This document shows positions 8,880 to 19,927 of a stretch of DNA of 64,000 nt, one piece after another. Within the stretch, counting starts at the first letter, position 1. The number at the start of each line of letters is the position of its first letter. Source of the stretch: Bugula neritina. Taxonomy: Eukaryota > Bryozoa > Gymnolaemata > Cheilostomatida > Bugulidae. The notes below the pieces were generated by a model. The model worked only from the letters and a program-made list of their open reading frames with translations. It did no database searches and was not told the origin of the DNA. The stretch spans positions 6,614,690 through 6,678,689 of the forward strand of contig OZ037771.1 in assembly GCA_964035545.1 (NCBI GenBank), in the 5' to 3' direction. Position numbers and translations under genes: made by a program.

Positions 8880-10600
8880 ATTGAAAGTAAAAAATCTAAA
8901 TTTCAGCCATCGAACTCCGAATCAAAACGACTTGGAGGCAGGGCGGCACACGATATAGGTAGCAACAATGTGAATAGTAACCGCGAAGAGAGATGAGCCA
9001 CCTGCAAGGATATGGCTTGCACTCTCCAGGAGAGGAACAGGCAAATCAGGGTTCCAATTAAGTGGATTACCTGTGATCGCTGCAACAAATGGTACCATGA
9101 AACATGCTAGGAGCTGCAGCCAGCTGATGTATCATGCTAAACTAAGTTGGCAGATGAAGGCGTGAGCTGGAAGTGCAGTGACTGCAGACAAAAAAGGAAA
9201 CGCCACGCATGGAGAGAGTCTAGCAACACCTATGAATTGAATCAAGACAACAGAGCAGATCAACAACGTAGAGGACAGTTTGGCAATGGCTAAACAAATC
9301 TGTAAATTACGAGATGGAACAGAAGAGGTATGATGTCAAACAAAACCCTAAGCAGATCGACATGAATAAAAAGATTGGTGCAGATGCAAAAACATTGATA
9401 AAAAAGGGAAGAGGAGAGTAGAAAGAGCAACGCCATCATTACCAGGGTCACTGGGGAGGATGGTAAAACAGCAATGGAGCAGATACAAAAATTGATAATA
9501 ATGGAATGCTTTACCAAAATCACAGGCTTTTAGGCTAAGAAGAAAGACAGACAATGATGTACAAAAACATCCAATCAAGATGAGATTGGAGAATGAGCAA
9601 TCGAAATGGGAGTTTATCAAAAGGTTATAACAATCAATCTCTGGGAGAACAGGGTATCAACTACAAAATTGGTAAGAGGAAGGAAGTCTGAAATTAACAA
9701 TTATAGCTGAGGGAGGAAATTAACAAGTCTAACGAGGAAAATACCTCAATGACAACGAGTGAAAAACATGCAGATACAAGAAAAGCAAGGCTTGGGGAAT
9801 GGAAAGTGATGAAACAAGTCCAACAAAAGAAAGTGACGGAATGCTGAAGGTGTTCTTCGCCAACTTAAAGGTAAAACCACTGAACTGCAATTTCTCACTA
9901 CTGACTAGGACATTATTTTTTTTAATGAAACGCATCTAGATGACACAATACCCAATAGCAGTATTCTACCAATTGAGAAAAAACAGTATTTCGTTGTGAT
10001 TGCAACATTGGTGGAGGCGGAGTTATTATTGCTATGTGCGATCAATTAAATCCCAAATGTGGATTCTGGTGAGTACAGGGAAGAGGTGGTGGCAGTGACA
10101 GTTAAACCATGAATAGTCATCTGTTGTTACTACAAACTTTATGTACATCTCTTTAACACAGCAGTCATAAATGATATTTTGGAGTCATTACAGAAAGAAT
10201 ATCAGAGGCACACTAGTTTTTTTGTGGAAGACATGAACTTTCCATAGATTGACCGGATTACAAGAGCAGTGAAGCCCTTGGCCCCATATAAAAGGCTCCA
10301 TCAGAATTCTTAATGTGCTAAATCGCCACGGGACGATCCAACTGGTAAATAGATCGACACACTTTTTCAATAACACACTAGGCTTAATTTGCACCAACCA
10401 GCCAAATGTTATATGATACACTGAAATCATAGCCCAGGTGATTATTCATTGATTATTGCTCATCTCCAAATCCCAGCCACCACTATCCGAAGAAAATCAC
10501 AAACTTTCAGGCTGTATAAAAAAGCTAACAAAAAAGCATTTCAGGAAGATATGCGAAAGACATCAGATGCATTAGCAATTATGAAGGACCCAGAAGAAAC
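8880..10600 (+). pseudogene. Non-LTR retrotransposon remnant with PHD finger and endonuclease
   Basis: Around 9050-9190 one frame gives I-K-W-I-T-C-D-R-C-N-K-W-Y-H-E-T-C and later W-K-C-S-D-C. This is the Cys/His order of a PHD finger, which CR1/L2-like LINEs carry in ORF1. From about 10110 to 10550 broken frames resemble an APE-type endonuclease and its linker: V-E-D-M-N-F-P (for G-D-F-N-[FY]-P), L-N-R-H-G-T-I-Q-L-V, C-T-N-Q-P-N, then Y-K-K-A-N-K-K-A-F. Stops and frameshifts are frequent. The order PHD then endonuclease fits one CR1-like element. Its reverse transcriptase is absent because BEL/Pao sequence starts near 10600. Confidence 0.65.
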
Positions 10601-13140
10601 AGGAAATCTTTTCACATGCACCAAAAAGGACTGTGAAAAAAACATCTTGCTGTGTTCCGCAAGTACTCCAATAGAGGCATTAAAATTAAGACCGCTTAAC
10701 CAAATAAACAATCCAATAACAATCAAATCCGAGGCAACGAAAATAAACCAACACAAGCCACTGCACGTAACTGCGCCGGGAATAGGCCAGCAAACCTCGC
10801 CCCATGGACCATTCCAATGTATCTATCATCAATAGAAAATCCTGGCCATCAAGCCCTAGTCTATGCTCTATTGGACTTTGGTTCTAACCACACATTCACT
10901 ACTACGACACTATTCATGCACTCAATGCCACTACTCATGATACAGACATGAGTATCAGCACCTTGACAGGTGTACAAGGGTCTACATCCAGCAGACAAGC
11001 TACAACTGGGCTGTTAGTCCGCAGCTACAACAGACAAAAATAGATTGAGCTTCCAATTTGTGTTAGTCACAAATACCCTGCAATCTGCCACAAGTATTCA
11101 TGTCACGGCAAGAGGTCACTGCTGGTGACAATGCGCCATTTTCTAGGCTGAGTGATCTTGGCTGGCTACTTATGGGAAATACCACTCAACATAATACTCA
11201 CAAGAACCTGCGCAATTCTCTTGCGATAGTAAACGCTAGTCTTACAACCCACAACCAGAGAAAGCATTTCATTCAAGATACAGGCAGCCACAATGAAAAT
11301 GACAACTTCGAAGCTAAAATCCTAAAAATTTTAAGCTCTGACTTTCATTCAGATCCATTCGATGAAAATTCAAAGATGTCAATCGATGACATCAACTTCC
11401 TGAAACTCATGAAAAAGCAAACATACAAAGATATAGAGGTTTACATCACTATGTTTCTTCCATTAAAACTTCAACTTGGTCCGAACAAATCTAAATACAT
11501 GGCACTCAATCGATTCAAAAATCTTCAAAAAGATCTAACTGATCTTGAATTCTCTGAGCATTATTACAAATTCATGAATGGCATCATAACACAAGGCGAG
11601 GCAGAGCTGGTGCCAGATGACAGAAAGACAATGCAACCGCATGGTACATCCCTCACTTTGGTATTTACCATTCAAAGAAGCTTGGGAAAATCCGGTTTGT
11701 CTTTGATGGAGCCGCCAAGGTGAGAGGGATGTGTCCAAATGACTATCTGCTCCAGGGTCCAGACCAAATGAATAGTCTGATCGGTATCTTGATGAGATTA
11801 AAGAAAGACATGGTAGGAGTAACCTGCGACATAGGTAGGATTGTCCACCAGTTCCGAATTTTTCCTGAACGTAGACATCTCTTCCGGTTTCTTTGGTATG
11901 ACAAGCAGGAGGAGATGGTGTCCTACAGGATAAAAGTGCATCTCTTTGGGCGCAACGCCATCCCCTGCATGCACAACATACGGTTTGCGGTCACTCTGTG
12001 ACACTAGTATTAATCCAAACACACTCGCTAAATCATTCCTCAGAAACAACTTTTATGTAGATGGTGGTTTAATGTGCTTTCCTGATACTGACTGCAATTA
12101 ATGTGATCCAAGACGTTAATTTACGTCTTCAAAAATTCTCATCTAACTCATCTGCTGTTCTCGAGTCCATTCCTGCTTCTGAAAGAAATGTACAAGACAT
12201 CTAAACTCTTGAGCCTGATGATAATTCTCAACCCATTGAAAGAACCTTAGGTCTTCTGTGGTCACTAAAATCTGATGCCTTCATATTGAGCTCATCTATC
12301 AAGTCAAACCCCAACACTCATTCAGGTGTTCTCTTTACCATTGCATCCATATTTGATCCTTTAGGCTTCCTTGCCCCATTCACTTTGAATGGTAAAAATA
12401 TACTTTAAGACATGTGTAGAATTTCAGCTTCATGGGAGGCAACCCTAGAAGGTGAACTGCTATCACGGTGGGAGAGTTAGAAATCTTCTCTGTCTGATCT
12501 CTCTAACATCTACATCAATAGATGTTACAAACCACATGATTTTGGTGAAATCTCCGAGGCAGAAATCCATAATTTCTCTGATGCCAGTATGGATGGTTAT
12601 GGTGTAGTCAGCTACTTGAGAGTGGTCAATACCAAGCACCAAGTTAATGTGTCCTTGCTTATGAGTAAAGCTCGAGTGAGGTTATGGCTATCATAAATTC
12701 GCGGCCCCTCTCCACAGTCACTGAAGAGCATCATTCTCTCACTTTAAATCGCCTGCTGACTATGAAATCAGACATTATACTTTCACCTCCATCTGAATTC
12801 ACTGACAGTGATATTTACAGCCGCAAGCGCTGGCGAGCTGTGCAGCATCTGGCAAATAACTTTTGGCAGCGCTGGCGCACTAAGTATTTGTGCTATCTCC
12901 AATCTCGCCAAAAATGGGTGAATCAAACAGGCCGAGAAATGAAGATCGGAAACATAGTGATTATTGTGGATGACAATAGTAATAGAAATGAGTGGTCTAT
13001 GGGAAAGGTGGTAGAATGTATGAAGTCAAAAAACAGTAGAGTCAGATCAGCCAAAATTTTAATTGGTAATAGAAACCAGCCGTAAACTCCAAAAACTACC
13101 TACACCGACCTGTCTCAAAGCTGGTGACGCTAATTAAAAA
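10600..13140 (+). pseudogene. BEL/Pao retrotransposon remnant lacking the integrase core
   Basis: Pieces appear in BEL order. A Cys-rich stretch near 10610-10660 looks like a degenerate zinc knuckle. At about 10850-10920 a protease-like A-L-L-D-F-G-S-N-H occurs. At 11670-11910 the reverse transcriptase start reads F-V-F-D-G-A-A-K, N-D-Y-L-L-Q-G-P-D, then C-D-I-G-R-I-V-H-Q-F-R and F-R-F-L-W-Y-D. At about 12240-12390 the palm/RNase H linker includes S-I-F-D-P-L-G-F-L-A-P. At 12560-12660 an RNase H strand contains F-S-D-A-S-M-D-G-Y-G. At 12684-13085 comes the integrase C-terminal region N-S-R-P-L, L-L-T-M-K-S and W-R-A-V-Q. The jump at about 12670 skips the zinc-binding and catalytic integrase domains, and the coding frame is broken in many places. 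Confidence 0.78.
12684..13085 (+). pseudogene. BEL/Pao integrase C-terminal fragment
   Basis: An ORF of 133 codons that starts with the N-S-R-P-L motif normally found at the end of the integrase core. It continues with L-L-T-M-K-S, the W-R-A-V-Q helix, F-W-x-R-W-R and a small beta-barrel-like tail (G-N-I-V-I-I-V-D-D, W-S-M-G-K-V). This is the typical C-terminal module of BEL/Pao integrases. The D,D,E catalytic part is missing upstream. Confidence 0.7.
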
Positions 13141-13216
13141 CTAAAACCGAAAAATAAAAAAAATTTAAGGATAAAGAGTAAACATTGCTGAAAATTCATG
13201 AAATTTTAGGTGGGAG

Positions 13217-13464
13217 TGTAGTGTCCTAGATAATAAATAGTAAAATTTCATAAAGTTAGTGTAATGTGCATGACATTGCATCATGCAGTTATGTAACCCT
13301 TTTGTAAATATTATTATAGTTGTGTTGTTTTTCTTTGTGTCCTAAATCCCCTTTATCTTTGTGGTTTGTATATATATTGTCAGTCTTGGAAATGTGTTCC
13401 TAGTGATTAGTTGTGCTTTCCAAATAAAGATATTTCAGTGAACTTTAAGTATAATACTATTGCA
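13217..13464 (+). repeat. Candidate 3' LTR of the BEL element
   Basis: After a purine-rich TTAGGTGGGAG the sequence starts TGTAGTGTCC. It contains a TATA-like TGTATATATATT near 13367, a polyadenylation signal AATAAA near 13424, and could end at ATTGCA. It follows the integrase C-terminus by about 130 bp, as expected. No 5' LTR or target duplication was found. Confidence 0.5.
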
Positions 13465-14189
13465 CTTAGTTTTATTAGTTTGCTTACTGATACTTTGCTG
13501 GCAATTTTTTCATGGCTGTTATAATATCTCATTTAGCAATTTAGCATTTACTGACATTGCCACACTGCCTTTGTGTTGTCACATATTTCAACAGCAATGA
13601 ATCACCCATCTTTATTGTATACTCTAGCACTTGTTTTTTCACTGTTATTTTTTTATTTTCATGACCATTTTAGTAAGTGTAAAAAGGTGGATTGCGTACG
13701 TGAGAGAGTAGAGTGTTATATTCTGCACTGACTGCACTCAAAATGATGACTAAGAAATATGTGCATTAGCTATTCGCGTAACGACAAAAAAAGATGAGAT
13801 ACACGCTTAGCCAGGACACAAAAGTAAGAACCCTCAGGAGACAAGGTTTTATTCACATTTACTCTCATATAATATTAGCTATTTTCACAAAGCGCATGGT
13901 ATAAAGTATTTCTTTTTTTATACTACTAACTCTCTCCTAGAAAGGGTGAAAGAGGTATGTTTTTATATATAACTTTGTTAATCTATACTATAACGTTGAA
14001 TATTTTAATAATTATAATACAAGCAATTTATCAAATTATTGTATCTACTTTTCTGTGTTGAATGTTCTCTTATTATATTTCAATCCTTTTTCTTATAAAA
14101 AATTGTAGTTTCATGGTGTAAATGGTGTGATTTAAACTACACTAAAACATACACTCGTATGAAACTTTCATGTCAGTCTAGGATGGCAG
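13465..14189. other. Spacer, nothing recognised
   Basis: AT-rich sequence between the BEL remnant and the next LINE fragment. No ORF, terminal repeat or RNA-like structure stood out. Confidence 0.4.
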
Positions 14190-14747
14190 TTACACCTACT
14201 ATGAAAACAAATGACACGCAATCAATTTTGGTAGAGCAAGCCCCATATCACATTACAAACTTGGTACCACATTCCTTGCGTGGGTAGAAAGTACCAAATG
14301 CCTTGGGGTAACCATCCAGTCAGACCCAAGATTTGATCAGCATATAAATGATGAGTGTACCAAGTCCTGAAAAGACCTTGGAGGGATTAAGCACTTGGTG
14401 TTTGATGCCCCAAAGGAAGCTAAGCTGCTACTGGCTTATACAAGTCTATGCAGACCTATACTTGGCTATGAAGCTGTGGTTAGGATCCTGCAACTAGAAG
14501 CCAAGTGCATGATAGAGAGCTGATCCAGAATAGCGCCATACGGTTCATAAGCAATCTGAAGGAGCACACTGACAGTGTATCTGAGGTGAGGAATGAGTTA
14601 GGACTCCAGTTGCTGGAGGACAGTAGAAAAAATAATCGACTGTGTTTACTGACCCGAATTCTTCCGAATGAGGATCAACACCAAACTCTATCTAAAGCCT
14701 ATGGCGAGATTATTGAAGACAGGAAGCTTGTAACTGTAACCACCTGA
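14190..14747 (+). pseudogene. 3' end of a CR1/Jockey-like reverse transcriptase
   Basis: Frames give L-G-V-T-I-Q-S-D, then D-Q-H-I-N-D-E-C-T-K, L-L-L-A-Y-T-S-L-C-R-P-I-L-G-Y-E and, in the ORF at 14505-14747, L-I-Q-N-S-A-I-R-F-I-S-N followed by L-G-L-Q-L-L-E-D-S-R. This is the thumb/C-terminal region of CR1- and Jockey-type LINEs (K-Y-L-G-V-x-I, R-P-x-L-E-Y, L-E-x-V-Q-x-x-A-x-R-x-I). At least one frameshift separates the upstream part from the ORF. The fragment is 5'-truncated, as is usual for LINE insertions. Confidence 0.75.
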
Positions 14748-14979
14748 GCAACTGCCACAGGAGAGCTTATCCAATATCAACTAGGAAAAGTGGGTTCTAA
14801 ACTAGATTTTTGCCACAAAAAAATCGTGAGATGCGCAGATAATATAATAACTATTTGCAAATCAGCAAATTCTGTAACAAGTGCTAACCCTGGTCTAATA
14901 TAAGTTGTCACTAGATGCTTTACTATAGACATTCCAGCTGCTGCAGAAGTCCTACCTCAACAGAGGTTTTAACACGGAC
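14748..14979. other. Spacer after LINE fragment
   Basis: Probably includes LINE 3' untranslated sequence; no gene seen. Confidence 0.3.
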
Positions 14980-15480
14980 AGTATAACCATAAGTTTAAGT
15001 AATAAATATAACCTGAGGTACAACTATAACCGTAAGTTCAGGTATAAACTAAAGTTAAAATTTCAACTTCAAGTAAAAGTTTAAGTTCTGCAATCTGTAA
15101 TAGTAATACTGATAGTGATGGTAAATGTACTACTAATACTAATAGTATCATTATGATTATCATTATCATTATGATTATCAAGTTAAACTATCAATTGAAA
15201 CATACTCAATCTCATAGCCGAAGGCTACGCCTACGGGTTAAACTAAAAGTAAAACTTAATGCCAAAGCCTAAAATTAACAGTAAAAGTGAATCTAATGAC
15301 CACTAGTTGAAGTGAATATGATATCACTTGAACTTGAAGTTGATTATCATAACATTATGATTATGATGATCATTACGATATGTGGCTGTACAACTACAAG
15401 TACAAGACTACAACTAGTACTACTCTAGTACTAGTAGTAGTAGCCTACTACAACCTGAAGTTACAACTGTTTGCACCAGC
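14980..15480. repeat. Scrambled short-word tract
   Basis: The sequence is built from shuffled short words and their reverse complements (AAGTTTAAGT, ATGATTATCATTATC, ACTAGTACTAGTAG) without a fixed period. It differs from ordinary microsatellites, and similar tracts occur at 30390-30540, 38280-38530, 47470-47790 and 54150-54360. Confidence 0.5.
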
Positions 15481-16136
15481 AATCTGCAATGCCCTTTACA
15501 GATATGATAACATTTAGTTTTAGTATGACTATGAGTACACTTTTAAGCTGAACTTGCCTGTGTATATTTTGGCTTGATTTCTGGCAGAGCAGAAGAACTA
15601 GAAAACATTTTGAGTACCGAAGTCAAGTTCAATGCAAGTGCCGAAGGAGCACGTCTACGGAATGCAACTGCGAGCGCGCCAACTTCAGAACTACGACAGG
15701 ACGACGTTGTGTAAAGAGATGAATGTTTGGTCGATGAAGTCCGGTAACAAGTGAAACGAAAAGAATTGACTCCAGTTTGTGTTTTCCCCAAGTAATGGCG
15801 TGCTGGAACAAACCGAGTTGAATACATTTCACTTGCAAAAGTTAAACCCGAAGGGTTAAAGTTCACACTGGTCAAACCAAGTTTGCAAAAACGTGAACAT
15901 TTGGCCAACAAACATATTGGAGTTAATGTCTCTATGACAAAGTCAAAGTATAGTTGATGATGAAGTATAGTTGAAAAATTTAGACTCATAAATTGCAGAG
16001 TTTTGCAATAAATAATAAATAATTAAGTCAATAATTATGAATTATATTTGTAATAACAATAAAATATTATATACATTGACATAATACTATAAAGATTTGT
16101 TTGGTCACGCGCACAAAGGGAGACAACTTCAACAGT
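15481..16136. other. Spacer, no supported gene
   Basis: A minus-strand ORF of 148 codons (15543-15989) is Ser/Thr-rich and overlaps a stretch still enriched in AAGTT-type words. No domain or splice structure supports it. Confidence 0.35.
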
Positions 16137-17213
16137 AATAGACCATGTAAAACTCAGCCAATCAGCGAAGTGTACCAGGTCAATGTCTTACCATTGTAAC
16201 TGATATAAAATTCTGCAAGTTCAATTGCAAAATGCATGCTTCTAAAAGCTAGTTGTGCAACTTTTTTTTCATGCATTATTTAATTTCATATCTTAAATTG
16301 ATGACTCTTGAAATGAATTTTTAAAATGTCTAAATTAAGTGTTTATAAAATGCAATTAAAAATTTCATGTCTAGAAAAATGACCTGGTACACTTTTGCAA
16401 CTTAAGGCCAATTATTACATAACTGCCAGCTTAGTAGTTATTTGTTGTTGCAGCTTGAATGGGTTATTGTTTAGCATTGGAAGCTTGCAGTAAACATCTG
16501 TGAATTTGGTACATGACTGATTGGCTGGTTTTTGAATGGCCCTTTAGTATATGCATCTGGATGGCTAAGTAGTGTAGACTCCGCCTACATCTAGCTAATG
16601 TACAGTAGCCAATCCACAGTAGTATTACAAAATTTCTGTTTAACAAATGAAATATTCTGGTCATTTGTCTTGTACTTTACAATAGTAAATATTCTATTCA
16701 ACTAGAATGGTATTGTATGTGAGCCATGGGAACTACTAAGAGGTTAAATCAACCACCCATGCTGGTAATATTGTAGCTCGCAGTAATAGCAAGTCCACAC
16801 CATATAAATATACACATAAGCTATTATGTGCAGCTTATGAATGCTGAAATGACCCCATTTCTTACCTTCAATTTGATTAAAAAATTGTATTACATATTCT
16901 GCCACTTCTGCACCAGGAACTTGTTTTCCTTTTAAATTTTGAAAATAGTGGGCAGTTTCTGCAGCAGTCAACATCCACAATAAACAACGTAAGCTTTCAA
17001 ATAAACTATAAATATATGAAATATTAGTGTGGAAACAATGTAATTTATTCATTGCTATGATGAAAAATTATAAGAATATTATATAAAAGCTAGATATAGA
17101 TTTCTAGTAAAATGGCACAGGTAAAAATAACACATTTTTACTTCAAATTCTAAATTTCATCAGTCACCAATGGTGGCTGTAGATTACAGAGAGCACAGCA
17201 AACTATCATAATC
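16137..17213 (-). repeat. Left arm of a giant inverted repeat
   Basis: This 1.08-kb segment is the reverse complement of 18768-19846 with only scattered differences. Its inner end codes, on the minus strand, for the transposase C-terminus (C-A-L-C-N-L-Q-P-P-L-V-T-D-E then stop). It also carries a minus-strand ORF of 102 codons (16744-17052) with a possible exon G-K-Q-V-P-G-A-E-V-A-E-Y-V ending at a GTAAGA donor. Confidence 0.92.
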
Positions 17214-18710
17214 TTGTCTAATAGAGGTGCCAACACCAAGTTCACACCTCCAGGACCATTTAAAATATTGAACTCTTTTATTCTTTTGATTGCTCTTTTG
17301 ACATGGATTCGAAGGTTAGCAATCAACTTTGTTTGCAGTAACTTAATTTAGAAATATAAAAAAGGCCAGCAAGCATTTGAAACTGGAAATCTTGACGCAG
17401 CTTCATCAAAGCCAATAAAAGTTTATCTTGTCCTGTTAACTTTTTTTCTGAAAGTGAGAACTTTCATCTTCGGACATATAAATCTAAATATAGTAAACAA
17501 AGAATGAAAATTAAATTATGATTCAAATTATAATGTATGTGCTAAATAAATTTTGTGCTTAGTTTGTATTCATTCAGCAGTTTTTACCCTCTAGTAAGTA
17601 GCTTCAGTTATATTTTGCAATAACTATGAAGTTCAAGAACTGCTAGTTGAAGGCTTGACCCAATATATCACCATCCAAACAGAATGTAATGTGTGTCAAC
17701 ATGTGTTACATAATACTGTAACAGTACATAATAAGCTAGTTGTATGAATACATCCTTTGAATGAAGTCATGAGTTTAAACAAATACTGTGGGCAAACAAT
17801 TATTACTTCATTTTATAATTATACTATAACTAATTCAAACCCATATTATTTCTAGAATAGCATTTAATAATGCTTGTGAATAAGTGAAACTAGTAACAAG
17901 TGGAAACCATTTTAGTTTTAAACACTGAGTTAGTTTCAGCTAAAAATTAGATTAGGAGGCCACTTTTGATAAGCTTTAAAATAACCAAGGAAAATTTAAG
18001 TCAAAACAATTTACTTTTCCCGGAGAAAGTGAGTCAATTTGTCCACAAATAAAAGACTGCTGCTTGTTTAAATAAAACCCTAAACTAAATAAATCAAAGC
18101 ATGCAGATGACCGCTGTGGTATTTATGAATATCTTACATAAAACAACATCTTTAATAAGAAATGTATAAATGATACACTCATACTGCAACAAATTTAATT
18201 AAAATGACAGTTTTACTACACATCAAATTTATTCAATGTACAAATTTTAGCATAGTGAGACTTGCATTGTTTATTTGTAATAAACCATAGTCTATCTTTG
18301 CAATAAGAAAATCATAATTTTTACCTTGCTAAAAAATAGTATAGAGAACGTGTAGGAATTCCAGTATAGAATTTAGTTCGCTCATCTGTAGTGGTGAAAG
18401 TTTTAAAAACTTTTACTTTTTCAATAGTTGCTTTTTGTTTAAACGTGGAACTTTTTGAGCCTTTTCTTCCAACTTTTGATTTTCGTCTATCAATAGAATG
18501 TGCAGATCTTTTTTTCTGAGTAGTTGATGATTCTGGTAACTCAGTTACTTCTGATGAAGTCTGACTATGAGGATGGCTGTCAGATGAGTTCTGTTGCTCT
18601 ATATCAGCTGACTCTGTTGAAGACGTTTTCTGTTCACTTTTTTCACATGTTTCATTAAAACCACTGTTTTTTTGTGCGTCTTACATTATATGCTTTTGTG
18701 CATTGGTAAC
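17161..18710 (-). pseudogene. DDE_4-type transposase, internally deleted
   Basis: Read on the minus strand, about 18710-18340 gives T-P-T-L-H-L-G-Y, then a Ser/Glu-rich linker, a basic patch, and F-K-T-F-T-T-T-D-E-R-T-K-F-Y-T-G-I-P-T-R. The last is the entry motif (F-Y-T-G-[IL]-P) of DDE_4 transposases that often follow a THAP domain. About 17460-17340 gives L-L-L-A-L-M-K-L-R-Q-D-F, the family's helix-turn-helix. About 17330-17161 gives L-R-I-H-V-K-R-A-I-K-R-I-K, then the C-terminus D-K-I-M-I-V-C-C-A-L-C-N-L. The catalytic core between the last two blocks is missing, as is any THAP domain upstream, which the right arm replaces. It cannot encode an active enzyme. Confidence 0.75.
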
Positions 18711-18767
18711 CCAAATGAAGGGTTGGAGTTGAATTTTGCTCAGTGGGCTGACCATCCTTATGATTAT

Positions 18768-19846
18768 GATTATGATAGTCTGCTGTGCTCTCTGTAATCT
18801 ACAGCCACCATTGGTGACTGATGAAATTTAGAATTTGAAGTAAAAATGTGTTATTTTTACCTGTGCCATTTTACTAGAAATCTATATCTAGCTTTTATAT
18901 AATATTCTTATAATTTTTCATCATAGCAATGAATAAATTACATTGTTTCCACACTAATATTTCATATATTTATAGTTTATTTAAAAGCTTACGTTGTTTA
19001 TTGTGGATGTTGGCTGCTGCAGAAACTGACCACTATTTTCAAAATTTAAAAGGAAAACAAGTTCCTGGTGCAGAAGTGGCAGAATATGTAATACAATTTT
19101 TTAATCAAATTGAAGGTAAGAAATGGGGTCATTTCAGCATTCATAAGCTGCACATAATAGCTTATGTGTATATTTATATGGTGTGGACTTGCTATTACTG
19201 CGAGCTACAATATTACCAGCATGGGTGGTTGATTTAACCTCTTAGTAGTTCCCATGGCTCACATACAATAACATTCTAGTTGAATAGAATATTTACTATT
19301 GTAAAGTACAAGACAAATGACCAGAATATTTCATTTGTTAAACAGAAATTTTGTAATACTACTGTGGATTGGCTACTGTACATTAGCTAGATGTAGGCGG
19401 AGTCTACACTACTTAGCCATCCAGATGCATATACTAAAGGGCCATTCAAAAACCAGCCAATCAAAGTCATGTACCAAATTCACAGATGTTTACTGCAAGC
19501 TTCCAATGCTAAACAATAACCCATTCAAGCTGCAACAACAAATAACTACTAAGCCGGCAGTTATGTAATAATTGGCCTTAAGTTGCAAAAGTGTACCAGG
19601 TCATTTTTCTAGACATGAAATTTTTAATTGCATTTTATAAACACTTAATTTAGACATTTTAAAAATTCATTTCAAGAGTCATCAATTTAAGATATGAAAT
19701 TAAATAATGCATGAAAAAAAAGTTGCACAACTAGCTTTTAGAAGCATGCATTTTGCAATTGAACTTGCAGAATTTTATATCAGTTACAATGGTAAGACAT
19801 TGACCTGGTACACTTCGCTGATTGGCTGAGTTTTACATGGTCTATT
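18768..19846 (+). repeat. Right arm of a giant inverted repeat
   Basis: Near-perfect reverse complement of 16137-17213. It carries the same transposase C-terminal codons on the plus strand (near 18775-18830) and the plus-strand twin ORF at 18929-19237, which differs from its partner at about four residues. Its outer end lies 82 bp before the DHRS12 start codon. Confidence 0.92.
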
Positions 19847-19847
19847 C

Positions 19848-19856
19848 TTATATAAG
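19848..19856 (+). promoter_or_regulatory. Candidate DHRS12 TATA box
   Basis: TTATATAAG lies 72 bp upstream of the DHRS12 ATG and begins 2 bp after the inverted-repeat arm ends. Spacing to the ATG suits a short 5' leader. Whether it is used is inference. Confidence 0.45.
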
Positions 19857-19927
19857 CCACTATTAAAGCGAAAGTTAAAATTATCAAACCAATAATTTGG
19901 GTAGAGTGCCTAACAAATACAATCAGG

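Noticed and set aside
15543-15989. 148-codon minus-strand ORF
   Set aside because: Low-complexity Ser/Thr-rich product in a stretch of repeated AAGTT-like words; no domain, splice context or homologous copy supports a gene.
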